Shown here: positions 46,496 to 55,386 of the stretch, piece after piece
Position numbering within the stretch: position 1 is the stretch's first letter
Layout of the letters: each line of letters opens with the position of its first letter
Source of the DNA: Actinomadura sp. NAK00032
GTDB taxonomy: Bacteria; Actinomycetota; Actinomycetes; Streptosporangiales; Streptosporangiaceae
NCBI RefSeq assembly: GCF_013364275.1
Contig: NZ_CP054932.1
Coordinates: forward strand, 4,526,001-4,590,000
Reading direction: 5' to 3'
Length of the DNA stretch: 64,000 nucleotides
Notes under the pieces: model-generated
Told to the model about the DNA's origin: nothing
What the model saw: only the letters and a program-made list of their open reading frames with translations
The model's database searches: none
Program-made: the position numbers and the translations under genes

Positions 46496-47540
46496 CGGCT
46501 CGGTCGGCTGCCACTGCCTTGCCATAGCGGCGAGCCGACTGCGCAGAATCTGGTGTGAGAAAGTCCATCGAAAGGCGCGCTAGCCAGTAGTGATAGAGAG
46601 ACCTCCCCAATGGGCACCCCCCGTGTCCTGTAGCACAAACCGGACCGAGGGCCGGGGCGCTCTGCTGGCCCGGGGCCGCAGGCGGCCACCTGATGTCCTC
46701 GAGGAAGCGCATGAACCGGCTCGGAGCCTGCCAGGCGTTTATCGCCACCCATACTTCAGTATCCCGAGGTAATCTGACTCTTCATCCCCAGGCGCCGTCG
46801 AGCGCTTCCAGCACTGCCGGGTCATCGTGCCTGGTCACGACAAGAATTCAATGATCGTATGGGGGTGGGTCTCCGCAAGTATCAGCACTTCTTGATCCTT
46901 TCTCGCCCAGCGGTCAGAACGGCCCTTCCCGCCACCGCCTGGAGACAACCCGCGATGCCTCCAGAATAGAATTGCCGACGTGGCAGCCCTGATTGGCCCG
47001 CGGGTTCATGGGGCGTTGTGTCTCCGTAACCCCGGGTCGCGGGCCGCGCGGACCTTGTAGTCCTGGCAGACTTCCCTCCTTCTCGGCAACGACACGAAGC
47101 CGCTCCGGCATTCGTCCGCGCCTACCGTCAATGCCCGAGCTGGCCTTGGCGGGCCGCATTCGAGCAATGGGCGGATCTCGTCTTGTTGTGTGCGTCGGAT
47201 CCGCGAATGTCTGTGGTTGCATACAAGACGATGACACGTCCCCAAAGCCATGGCCTCCGTCTCGACGCCGAGTCCCTGAAGCGGGCGCGCGCTCACCGGC
47301 GGCGCGCCCCCGCAGAGCCGGCCGCCCCCGTCGACCAGGCCACCTCGTCGCAACGATGCCCGTCCTGACCTGCGGCGGGTCGGGACGAGTCCGGCGAGGG
47401 CAGCCCACCGCGCCTGGAGCGAGCTCGGGAAGGGGCCCTTTCGGAGGCCCGGGGCGGCGCCCTCTAGGTGCGGGTCCCGAGCAGGCCGACGCGGCCGCTC
47501 GGGCCGCCGTTGGTCATCGCATCGTCTACTCCGTCGCGTA
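46496..47540. other. 1-kb gap with no recognised gene
   Basis: No frame with ribosome site, codon bias and family match was found on either strand. Short protein-like stretches on the minus strand near 46740-46860 are interrupted by stops and may be gene debris. Confidence 0.4.
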
Positions 47541-48104
47541 TCAAGGCGAGGTGGCCGTGTTGCGAGTTCCGGGTCCGGGCACCGCCCGGTGGCCAGAGCC
47601 ACCTCCGGGGCTGCCGCTGCCGACAAGCGGTTCACTGCCAGCGCCAGGCTGCTGCGCAGGCCCTGCCACGGACCGTGCCGGGCGTCGTGGCGGGCGTCGT
47701 GCTGCAGTGCGGGGGAGGGTTCCTTCCTCGTACAGGCGAGGGCCCTGCCGCGTCGAGCCCGGGCGGTGGTCGTGGTAAAGCCAGCGGCGGTTCTTCAGTC
47801 CGGTGAGGAGCCGCTCGGTGTAGACGCGCTGCAGCATCAAGGCGGGAGCGGGGTGATCGGATTGTGGTTGCGGATCCGACAGATCCGGTCGGGCGCGCAG
47901 GGCGATGAGAGACCAGCAGGGGCCCTGCCCGTCATGGTCATGCCGGTAGGCGCGCACCCACAGGGCCAGATCCCGGCACAGATCATGGTCATCCAGGTCC
48001 CGGTCGGCCAGGCCGCGGATGCGGGCGATGGCGCCGGTGTGTCGCTGCCGCAAGTCCCGCTCGTAGCGTTGACGGTAGCGTCGCCGCGATCCCCGACCGC
48101 GCAT
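47541..48104 (-). CDS. Hypothetical basic protein
   Basis: A 187-codon frame with ATG at 48104 and GGAGGGG eight bases upstream. The first 115 residues (SRRRYRQRYERDLRQRHTGA, then LCRDLALWVRAYRHDHDG) look genuine and helical. The remainder is arginine/proline/glycine-rich and may be out of frame after an indel. No family recognised. Confidence 0.5.
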   Translation of the reverse strand: MRGRGSRRRYRQRYERDLRQRHTGAIARIRGLADRDLDDHDLCRDLALWVRAYRHDHDGQGPCWSLIALRARPDLSDPQPQSDHPAPALMLQRVYTERLLTGLKNRRWLYHDHRPGSTRQGPRLYEEGTLPRTAARRPPRRPARSVAGPAQQPGAGSEPLVGSGSPGGGSGHRAVPGPGTRNTATSP

Positions 48105-48531
48105 ACTCTGTTCCCCTCCGCGATGCCCCGATATCTCCCCTGTGCCTACTTTGGCGCGGCACACACGTGTCCTCGCTGGTCATCGTGCAGGCTCTGATCG
48201 GGTTTGGCCAGCAGCGCAGCGGCGCGGCGTGCCCCTTCAGCTAGCCGGACCTCACATCCTGGGGTCGGTGACGCGGAGGAGTCTGGGCGGGGAACCCAGC
48301 CTGGAGCCGAGGGCGAGTGCGGGGGCCAGGCGTTCGGGTGCAAGGAGTGTGGGTGCCAGGAGCGACCTGCTCATCCCAACCTGCCGGCTCCCCCGGGGGA
48401 CTGGTGCGGTTGAGAGATTTATGCGGCTGCGCGATGGCCGGATCCCGCCAGGGGGTGAACGGTCCCATGGGGCTCGCGCGTCCCAGGACAGCCGCGCCCC
48501 CGCCGCACGTCGGACAGGACAGGACACGCCC
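48105..48531. other. Gap with no recognised gene
   Basis: Divergent promoter region between the hypothetical minus-strand gene and the Excalibur-domain gene. No other feature seen. Confidence 0.4.
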
Positions 48532-49032
48532 ATGTACGGACCGCCGCCGCAGCCGCCGCTGCCTCGCCCACAGATGCGCCCGCCGATGCGCCCGCGGCAC
48601 GGCATGCCTGCGTTCGGTGTGGTCTTGGTCGGTCTCGGTTGCCTGCTAGCCGGCTGCATCGGCGGTGCCGCGATCGCCTCCGGCCCCGGCCCCGGTCCCG
48701 GCGCTGGCGTCGCGGCGAGCAGTTCGGCGAGTACGGGCGCGCGGCCGTCGACGACGTCCGCCGGGCCGAAGGTCAAGACGACGAAGGCCAAGACGACGCC
48801 GACCTCGCGGCGCACCCGGCGGTCGGCCACCCCGACGCCGCCACGCACCACGGCCAAGCCTCGGACCGCTGCGCCCAGGCCCCGGAGGACGACGAAGGCT
48901 CCGTCGACCGATCCGCGCTACCCGACCTGCACGGCCGCCAAGCGCCGAGGCCTCGGCCCCTACGCGCGCGGCGTCGACCCGGAATACGCCTGGTACCAGG
49001 ACCGCGACCATGACGGCGTGGTGTGCGAGTAG
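48532..49032 (+). CDS. Membrane-anchored Excalibur-domain protein
   Basis: A 166-residue protein. Proline/methionine-rich N-terminus, one hydrophobic segment (AFGVVLVGLGCLLAGCIGG, about 27-46), a Thr/Lys/Pro/Arg-rich spacer, and a C-terminal Excalibur calcium-binding domain (YPTCTAAKRRGLGPYARG, then DRDHDGVVCE). The domain sits outside the cell and its two cysteines likely form a disulphide. Role unknown, probably envelope or extracellular nuclease-associated. Confidence 0.85.
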   Translation: MYGPPPQPPLPRPQMRPPMRPRHGMPAFGVVLVGLGCLLAGCIGGAAIASGPGPGPGAGVAASSSASTGARPSTTSAGPKVKTTKAKTTPTSRRTRRSATPTPPRTTAKPRTAAPRPRRTTKAPSTDPRYPTCTAAKRRGLGPYARGVDPEYAWYQDRDHDGVVCE

Positions 49033-49457
49033 GTTTTCCGAGGCGGATGCGTCGTGGGGCGTTCGCCAGCCCGCGGTGCTGCATACGGCGATCCAGCCGC
49101 GTAGTGCGTTCGGCCGGACGGTTGGGTGACATGCCGGCGGTGAGGGCGTGGACGAGGCGGTGGGATCGAATGCAGGAGGTCGGCAGATCCAGGGCGCGGG
49201 GTTCGCGGACGCCGTGCCGTACCTTCGTCCATGTGCGGCCCTGGTGACGTCGAAATCGGCGTACTTTCTCGCGCCCCTCATCCCGTCCTCACACATGAGG
49301 TTCGGACGCGGTGCTCAATTTTCGAGCAGGTGTCTGGGCAGAACTGCCTGGGCCGGGTGGATGACACCATCCGGCCCCAGGCCGTGCGGGCGGTCCGGGG
49401 CCGGGTGGCGGTGATGTCAGCTATGCAGATGAGCGGGTTCGGCTCGCGCTTCTTCGA
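49033..49457. other. Gap with no recognised gene
   Basis: Between the Excalibur gene and the end of the opposing XRE gene. No coding frame or clear hairpin was found. Confidence 0.4.
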
Positions 49458-50201
49458 TCAATCGATTGAGCCGGGTGGGAAGTTGAGGTACAGGCGACGC
49501 CAGGCGGTCGTCCACGCCCGTACCTCCACCTCGTCTCCGCCGCAGCAGATGATGATTGTCTGCACATAACGCATCGTCACCGGCGGCCGCTGGCGAGGCC
49601 TCTCAGCCAGGAGCGCGTTGAGCGTGGTGTGTGAGACCTTGCCTTGTGGGCTTTTTCGTGACCACTCGCTGAGTCGACGGGGGGAGTACCCGCCCGCCCA
49701 CTGCCAGAAGTCTCGCAAGGAAGCCAGAAACTCTTCCCGAGTGGTGGCCTGTGAAGGGTCCGGCTTACCTTCCTGGCCGGCGGCGTCCCGTAGAAGGGGT
49801 GGCGGTCCGGTGTCCTTCTCCTGTGGTTGTTGAGCGGTCCAGTCTCTCCCACTCCCCACGGCGTCCTTGGGGGGCTCAGGGGACCAGTCGATGTTCCACC
49901 GGGTATAAAACCCCGCTCTCTCCTGTTGTTGATGTGGTGTGGTGCTCCGCTCCGCGACCGCCGCGGTGCGCAGCTTTCGGATCTCGGACCTCTGGTCAGG
50001 GCTCAGATCAAGCACACTGAGCAGCCGCCACAGGGTGTCCCCATTCGGGATGGAGGATCCCGACATGTACCGGTATAGGGATTCCCGGGGGATTCCTGAG
50101 GTCTTGGCAACTTCTGTCCATTGCCGTCCGCCGATGGCGGCCCCGAGAGCGAGCGCGAACTCTGCCTTGGCCTTGTCGTATGCAGTCATGGTGGCCGTCA
50201 T
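49458..50201 (-). CDS. XRE-type HTH protein with a second C-terminal HTH-like region
   Basis: A 247-residue protein. N-terminal HTH WTEVAKTSGIPRESLYRYMS, an acidic linker, then a second helical region (YSPRRLSEWSRKSPQGKVSH, TTLNALLAERPRQRPPVTM, VQTIIICCGGDEVEVRAWTT) that repeats the domain type seen in actinobacterial conflict-associated HTH proteins. It follows 3 nt after a small membrane protein gene, so the two form an operon. Confidence 0.78.
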   Translation of the reverse strand: MTATMTAYDKAKAEFALALGAAIGGRQWTEVAKTSGIPRESLYRYMSGSSIPNGDTLWRLLSVLDLSPDQRSEIRKLRTAAVAERSTTPHQQQERAGFYTRWNIDWSPEPPKDAVGSGRDWTAQQPQEKDTGPPPLLRDAAGQEGKPDPSQATTREEFLASLRDFWQWAGGYSPRRLSEWSRKSPQGKVSHTTLNALLAERPRQRPPVTMRYVQTIIICCGGDEVEVRAWTTAWRRLYLNFPPGSID

Positions 50202-50204
50202 TGG

Positions 50205-50402
50205 TCAGGCTCGGGCGATAGGGCCTGGCCCTTGCGTGCTCGCGCCGATGACCAGCCCTGCGGCCAGCATCAGTGCGTTAGTCGCCACCTCGATGTCCTC
50301 GATGTGTGCGCCACGATGCACTACCGCGATCGCGGTCATCGTGGCGAGAACGGCGAGCAGACGGGCGTTCAGCGCGATCTCGCCAGTGATCTTGATTTTC
50401 AC
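50205..50402 (-). CDS. Small membrane protein (65 aa) upstream of XRE gene
   Basis: GTG start with GAGAGG upstream. Two hydrophobic segments: NARLLAVLATMTAIAVV and ATNALMLAAGLVIGAS. Ends 3 nt before the XRE start. Resembles in size and layout the other tiny membrane proteins of this region. Function unknown. Confidence 0.65.
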   Translation of the reverse strand: MKIKITGEIALNARLLAVLATMTAIAVVHRGAHIEDIEVATNALMLAAGLVIGASTQGPGPIARA

Positions 50403-51136
50403 ATCGTTCCTCTCGGTTCCCCAGGCACAGAAAGACGCCACACTTCCCCTTTTTGGCCCTAGCCGACCAAAAGCGGACATTCTTCGGGTGTGTGTGCGCC
50501 CATTCTGCCCGATGGCAACGGAGCGGTAAAGTCGGCGGAGTGATCACAAAGATCAATTAAGGAGGGCCCATAAGGCATTAGATGTTTGAAGTCGTCCGCG
50601 TGCGTGTGCTGCCGTCAGCAGGCGTACGGTGCTGTAAAAGTCCGTAAGAAAGTGTCAACAAATGCAAGTAGGACTTGGTGGCCTCTCTTTTTCTCGATGG
50701 TCGGGGCACTCTATGAGGGCAAGCCTTCGCGTCCAGCGAGGGAAGCGCGAAGCGTCCCCTTCGTTCCGTGTCCCACCCAGGCACAAGAAGACGACGCAAC
50801 AGGCGCACGGTCTAGCCGCCGAGCGCCAACTCTTGCGAACGGGGGCTGGGCTGTCGTGGCCTGGCTCCCGTTCCGCGGGTCCCCACGCGACGTCCTGAAG
50901 CCCACTGATTCGGTGAAGCCCAAAGACTGCGCGGGTCAGCCTCACCTCTGCCGAAGGCAGAACTCGCCCCACTCGACGAGCACACCCGTCGTGCCAGGAC
51001 CATCAGCCGGGGCATCTCGGCCTTCAGCGAGGTCGCCTGCGGCACCGCTGTCTTCCCAGAAAAGCAGGAGAGATGATCACGCCGGTGCGGCCATACTCGA
51101 TCCGGCATCTGCGTGACGATCAACCTGTGAGGCCCT
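50403..51136. other. Gap with promoter-like sequence but no recognised gene
   Basis: About 730 bp, divergent between the small-membrane/XRE operon and the AlbA_2 gene. It contains AAGGAGGG at 50559-50566 without a well-spaced start codon. No family match in any frame. Confidence 0.4.
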
Positions 51137-52423
51137 GTGACATCGATCTACCTATCGGCGAGCCAGCCGCGCTGGACTCCTCAGTGCGAGGCCGATCTCC
51201 AGACTGCGCTCGACGGGGGTCTGATCGGGGAGTCGCACTACATCGACCTCAAGGAGGTGCCCTCCAGCAAGGGGGGCAACAAGGAGTCGGCCAGGGACAT
51301 GGCCTCCTTCGCCCTCGACGGCGGCACGCTCATCGTCGGCATCGCCGAGGACAAGGAGAACCGCGTCTTCACCCTCTCCCCGCAGCCGCTCAAGGGCCTG
51401 GCCGAGAAGATGGAGCAGATCGCGCGCAGCATCCCCGACCCGCCGCTCAACGTCGTCACCCGGGAGATCGAGTCCGGCGCGGACCCCGGCATGGGCTACC
51501 TGATCATCCACATCCCGGCCAGCCCCGCCGCACCCCACATGGTCGACGGGCACTACTGGGGCCGCGGAGACAAGACCAAGTACAAGCTTGCCGACGCCGA
51601 GGTCGTCCGCCTGCACGAACGCCGCCGCATCGCCGACCGCGACGCACTGGCGCTGCTGCAAGAGGAGATCGACGACGACCCGATCCCCGAGGTCATTCAC
51701 AAGCAGGCCCACCTGTTCCTCGTCGCCCAGCCGCTGGCCGGCCGCCCGGACCTGCTCCTGGAGTTCACCAGCGCTTCGAGCTGGAACGTCGACCTGCATC
51801 ACTTCATCCAGAAGGCCTACGCGCCCGACGTCCAAGCCGCCGTCGGCAGCGACGTCGTTTCCCCCACGCTCGGCGAGATCGGCAACGGCTTCCGCCGCTC
51901 GCGCGGGATCGCGCGCGCGACGCCCAACCTCGCCGACCGCAGCGCCTTCAATCCCACCACCAGCTACCACCCCGAGAACGCGCTGGAGTTGCAGGTCCAC
52001 GAGGACGGAGGTCTGCGCCTGTTCTTCAGCCGCCTGTCCGACGTCCGCGGCCAGGGCAGCAGGCCGGACGAGCAGGTGATCATCGACGCCGCCGCCGTCA
52101 TCCACACCCGGCGCTTCCTCGCCTTGGTCGTCGCAGCCGGCGAGCAGGCGGGCTACTTCGGCAACTGGGCGCTGGCTCTGGGCGCCACCGGGCTTCGGGG
52201 GCTGCGAGCGGCTCCCGGACGCAACTCCTGGGGAGACGGCCCCCCTTACGACCGGGATACCTACTCCGTGAGCACAGCGACCACCTGGGCCGAGCTCAAC
52301 CAGTCGCCCGGAGCGATCACCCGCCGGCTCACGGGTCCTCTCCTTCGGGCGCTGGGGACCGAGAGCTCCTACTCGTCAGCTCTGACCGACCCAGAACCGG
52401 ACAACGAGCCGGACGGGCAGTAG
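51137..52423 (+). CDS. AlbA_2 (Schlafen-like) domain protein, second copy
   Basis: A 428-residue protein. AlbA_2 core: YIDLKEVPSSKGGNKESARD near residue 36, then MASFALDGGTLIVGIAEDKE. The C-terminal half is uncharacterised. Domain order parallels the gene at 37551, with low similarity outside the core. GTG start at 51137. It is followed by a helical protein and an NYN nuclease gene in the same direction, a combination that looks like a defence operon. Confidence 0.8.
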   Translation: MTSIYLSASQPRWTPQCEADLQTALDGGLIGESHYIDLKEVPSSKGGNKESARDMASFALDGGTLIVGIAEDKENRVFTLSPQPLKGLAEKMEQIARSIPDPPLNVVTREIESGADPGMGYLIIHIPASPAAPHMVDGHYWGRGDKTKYKLADAEVVRLHERRRIADRDALALLQEEIDDDPIPEVIHKQAHLFLVAQPLAGRPDLLLEFTSASSWNVDLHHFIQKAYAPDVQAAVGSDVVSPTLGEIGNGFRRSRGIARATPNLADRSAFNPTTSYHPENALELQVHEDGGLRLFFSRLSDVRGQGSRPDEQVIIDAAAVIHTRRFLALVVAAGEQAGYFGNWALALGATGLRGLRAAPGRNSWGDGPPYDRDTYSVSTATTWAELNQSPGAITRRLTGPLLRALGTESSYSSALTDPEPDNEPDGQ

Positions 52424-52503
52424 TTCAGAGCAGCAGCGCAATCTGATCCTCGGCGGGGACCGCCCCGCGAGAATGCCTTCAGCTGTCTGAGGTGGTGAGG
52501 CCT

Positions 52504-53376
52504 ATGCGGCCCGACGACTTCTTCATTGACCAGTCTGTGTCCTACGACCCGTGGGGCCCCTTGGTCAGCTCGCGCAAGAACCTCGACAGGACCCTGCTGG
52601 CCGGGCTTCGGGCGGGCCCGCTCGAAGGCCACAGCGACCTCGAAGCCGCCGCCGGGCTGGCCCGCCTGGTCCATGACGAGTTGGAGAAGTACGGAACCAG
52701 TGGCGGTGAGGAGCTGACGGAACAGGAGATCCGTGAGGCCTTGGTGGCCCTGCACGCGGTGGTCAGGCGGATCGGCATCCCCTTCGACGTGCCCTTCCGC
52801 GACTACGGCACCTTCAAGTCCCACTGGAAGCGCAACGGCTGCACCAATTCGTATCAGAAGCGCCGCGACATGTTGAACAACCTCTTCGGCCCTCTGCACG
52901 ATCAGCTCGTCGAGATGGAGACCCGGGCTCTGTCATCCACGCTCGCGCAGCCCGTCAGCCCGCGCCCGGTGACCGGTTGGTCGCGAGTCGACGCCGAACT
53001 CGCCGAACTCCGGCGGCACTTCCAGAACGCGCGGACCGAGCAGGACTACCGCAACGTCGGCAACGACTGTGTCATCGTCACCGAGGAGCTCAGCCGACAG
53101 CTCTACGACCCGCAGACTCATCTCCGCGATGGCGAAGACGAGCCTCCAGTCGCCAAAACCAAGATCCGCATCGAGCGCTACATCGAGGACGCCGTTTCAG
53201 GTCCGGAGAATGCTGACCTGCGCAAACTGGCTCGGGCTGCCATTGAGCTCGCCCAGCGCGTCAAGCACAGCCCCACCTCCACCCGCCGTGACGCCGGCAT
53301 CGCCGCCGACACCGTGATCCTGCTCGCCAACATCCTCCGGCGCCTCGACGAGAGCGACATCGGCAGAGTCCCATGA
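52504..53376 (+). CDS. Hypothetical helical protein, Abi-like C-terminal region
   Basis: A 290-residue, mostly helical protein. The C-terminal 110 residues (DYRNVGNDCVIVTEELSRQL, then KTKIRIERYIEDAVSG and LRKLARAAIELAQRVKH) match a pattern I associate with C-terminal domains of abortive-infection-type proteins. The match is from memory. In-frame GTGs at 52492 and 52495 are alternative starts. The stop overlaps the NYN gene by 4 bp. Confidence 0.65.
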   Translation: MRPDDFFIDQSVSYDPWGPLVSSRKNLDRTLLAGLRAGPLEGHSDLEAAAGLARLVHDELEKYGTSGGEELTEQEIREALVALHAVVRRIGIPFDVPFRDYGTFKSHWKRNGCTNSYQKRRDMLNNLFGPLHDQLVEMETRALSSTLAQPVSPRPVTGWSRVDAELAELRRHFQNARTEQDYRNVGNDCVIVTEELSRQLYDPQTHLRDGEDEPPVAKTKIRIERYIEDAVSGPENADLRKLARAAIELAQRVKHSPTSTRRDAGIAADTVILLANILRRLDESDIGRVP

Positions 53377-53949
53377 TCGACTCTAAGTTCAGAGAAAGAG
53401 CGGACAACTCCGGAGGCGCCCGGGACCAATACGTGTACCTGAGAGCACTGCGCGCCGCCGGCGCCGTCGACGTCATCGAGTTCGGCGCCTACGTCCACCG
53501 GGTGGCGTGCTCCTCGCTTGCGGTCAGCGACCGCCGGGGGCGGCCAGTGCTGACGACCCCGCACTGGCCCGTCATGGCCCAAGATGCCGATGCCCGCCCG
53601 GTCGCTGGCGCCCGGTTCATGGTGTCGGTAGCCCGCCGGGAAGAGAAGGGGGCTGACGTCAACGTCGCGGCGCACCTGCTACTGGACCTGCTGCACCAGC
53701 GCATTGACGCGGCGGTGGTGACCAGCAACGACAGTGTCTGGCTTTCCCCGTCGCCCAGGCACGCAACCTGGTGCCGGTGGGCCTGGTCAACCCCACCCGC
53801 GGCTACCCGGCCAGAGCACTCAACGACCGCCCCGACCGAGGGCCCGGCCAGCACTGGTGGTACCAGCTGACTGCCGACGATCTCACCTCCGCGCAGCTAC
53901 CCGCCATCATCGGGCCGCTTACTCGCCCGGACGGCTGGCGATGGGCTAG
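53373..53949 (+). pseudogene. NYN-domain (PIN-fold) nuclease, single-base frameshift
   Basis: LabA-like NYN protein: QYVYLRALRAAGAVDVIEFG, EEKGADVNVAAHLLLDLLHQ and AAVVTSNDS. At about 53736 one base appears to be missing: the normal continuation DLAFPVAQARNLVPVGLVNP is found only in another frame, reached by restoring one base. The unshifted frame stops at 53870, while the frame-shifted continuation reaches about 53949. Either a real pseudogene or a sequencing error. Overlaps the upstream gene by ATGA. Confidence 0.75.
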
Positions 53950-53964
53950 ACTGCGGAGATACCG

Positions 53965-53996
53965 CCCGGCCCCTTTGAGGGCCGGGTTTACTTTTC
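53965..53996 (+). terminator. Rho-independent terminator after the AlbA_2-NYN operon
   Basis: 8-bp stem CCCGGCCC/GGGCCGGG (53965-53972, 53979-53986) with loop CTTTGA, followed by TTTACTTTTCT. Confidence 0.8.
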
Positions 53997-54093
53997 TCCC
54001 GCGCAGCTTCCCCCGGTCGTACGGTTCACCACATGGGCGTCGCCGCGGCGAGACTGAGGCGTCCCTGTGCAGGGACCTGTGACCGGGCAACGT

Positions 54094-54222
54094 GAGCGCC
54101 GTCGAGGGCACCGCAAGCGGGATCACCTGCTCAAGTGGCGTCGCGACGAGTGCCCGGGTGAAGTCGGTTCGACCGGTCGTCACGTCGACCAGCGCGGCCA
54201 CGTCCAGGACGTGGCCCCTCAC
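54094..54222 (-). pseudogene. Truncated PIN-domain toxin-like fragment
   Basis: GTG at 54222 overlaps the upstream stop (GTGA). The frame reads VLDVAALVDVTTGRTDFTRA then LVATPLEQVIPLAVPSTALT, the first third of a small PIN-like protein with the acidic Asp in VLDVAAL. After about 43 codons the frame runs into unrelated sequence, so the active site is incomplete. Confidence 0.45.
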
Positions 54223-54482
54223 GAAGCGCGGAGACGCACGCCGTACTTGTCGGCCGTCGCGGCGTCGACCTCCGCCAACAGCTCAGCGTCGCCGGGGGCG
54301 GCGGCCACGCCAAGCGAGCGCCGCGCCCACGCGTCGGCCTGGCGGTGCTCGGCCGAGTCCTCTACCGGGCCCCACAGCTCACGCAGACTCTCACAGCCCT
54401 GTCCCCCGCGCCTCTGCGGCTCGGCGGTGGTCGCGTAGTGCGCGGGTGCGCCGTCGAGAGATTGTTCGTCGGCCGAGGTCAC
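54219..54482 (-). CDS. Hypothetical partner of the PIN fragment (antitoxin position)
   Basis: An 87-residue frame whose C-terminal half looks genuine (RQADAWARRSLGVAAAPGDA, ELLAEVDAATADKYGVRLR). GTG start, no strong ribosome site. Translationally coupled to the PIN fragment, as in VapBC-type pairs, but no known antitoxin domain is recognised. Confidence 0.4.
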   Translation of the reverse strand: MTSADEQSLDGAPAHYATTAEPQRRGGQGCESLRELWGPVEDSAEHRQADAWARRSLGVAAAPGDAELLAEVDAATADKYGVRLRAS

Positions 54483-54556
54483 GTTTTCGGGGTGGCCGCG
54501 CTCTACCTGGTGTCCCCTGTCGCCGACCCCTTTTCACCGAACGGACGACGATCCCC

Positions 54557-54820
54557 ATGATCTTGAGCATCCTGGACACGGCTGCCGGGCTGGCGCCCCC
54601 TGTGCTGGCGTTGGCGGCCGCCCTGGCGCAGCTGGTCACCCAGCGCCGAAAAGCCGGTGACTGCGGCCAGGCCGCCGATACTGCGGGCTCCGCAGCCGCT
54701 CCCGGCGGTACCGTCGATCCGGCGCGCGGGCTCCCCGCTCCGGTCGGCTGTACCGTCCGGACGGTCGTGGTGATCACCGTCACCGAGTACCGGGCCGATC
54801 CGGGGAAGGGACTGCGGTGA
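54557..54820 (+). CDS. Small membrane protein (87 aa) upstream of ECF sigma factor
   Basis: N-terminal hydrophobic segment (AAGLAPPVLALAAALAQLVT), a charged middle, and a beta-like end RTVVVITVTEYRAD. The stop overlaps the sigma-factor start (GTGA). Possibly a membrane sensor or anti-sigma-like partner, but it has no anti-sigma zinc motif. Confidence 0.65.
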   Translation: MILSILDTAAGLAPPVLALAAALAQLVTQRRKAGDCGQAADTAGSAAAPGGTVDPARGLPAPVGCTVRTVVVITVTEYRADPGKGLR

Positions 54821-55386
54821 CCAGTGAGAACGTGGGGCGCGTCTTCGGCGAGGCTGACCTGACGTGGTCACCCGGTCGCCCGAGCCTTCCGCCGGCCGAG
54901 ACAGTGCCATGCGCGGAACAGGAAGCCTTCTACAAGGCCGAGTTTCTCCCGCTGGTCCGGCACGTGTTGAGAGCCACCGGCAGCACCGACCTCGACGAGG
55001 CCAAGAACGCGGCCCAAGAAGCGTTCGTGAAACTGTTGCCCCGTTGGGGGGATGTCACCCACCATCGCGCTTGGCTGCGCAAGGTCGCCGTCCGTGAATT
55101 CTTCCGGCGGCCGGTTCACCTCCCGGTCGAGCAGATCCCCGAGCGCACTGGACCCGACGACGCGGCCGGCACCGCCGAGCGCCGCCGCCAGCAGCGATTG
55201 GTCATCGCCACCCTGCAGGAGCTGCCGTACAAGCAGCGGGAGGCGCTGGCCTGGCTGTACGACGGATTCAAGCCAGTGGAGATCGCCGCCATATTGGAGC
55301 AGGAACCAGCCGCCGTCCGCCAAAACCTCGCCAAAGCCCGCCGCAATGTGAAGGCGCTGAACCAGCACACAGAGGAAGCATCATGA
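54817..55386 (+). CDS. ECF-type RNA polymerase sigma factor
   Basis: A 189-residue sigma-70-family protein. Region 2 spans FYKAEFLPLVRHVLRATGST to AWLRKVAVREFF, and region 4 spans LQELPYKQREALAWLYDGFK to AVRQNLAKARRNV. No region 3. GTG start inside the stop of the membrane-protein gene; the stop overlaps the next gene by ATGA, so three proteins are made together. Target promoters unknown. Confidence 0.88.
   Translation: MTSENVGRVFGEADLTWSPGRPSLPPAETVPCAEQEAFYKAEFLPLVRHVLRATGSTDLDEAKNAAQEAFVKLLPRWGDVTHHRAWLRKVAVREFFRRPVHLPVEQIPERTGPDDAAGTAERRRQQRLVIATLQELPYKQREALAWLYDGFKPVEIAAILEQEPAAVRQNLAKARRNVKALNQHTEEAS

Noticed and set aside
47006..47635. Minus-strand 200-codon frame in the 46.5-47.5 kb gap
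   Set aside because: Composition is arginine/proline-rich without motif or ribosome site and overlaps the end of the better-supported 47541-48104 frame.
50582..50647. 21-codon frame beginning MFEVVRVRVL after AAGGAGGG
   Set aside because: The ribosome-site-like sequence is about 16 nt from the ATG, too far, and the product shows no features.
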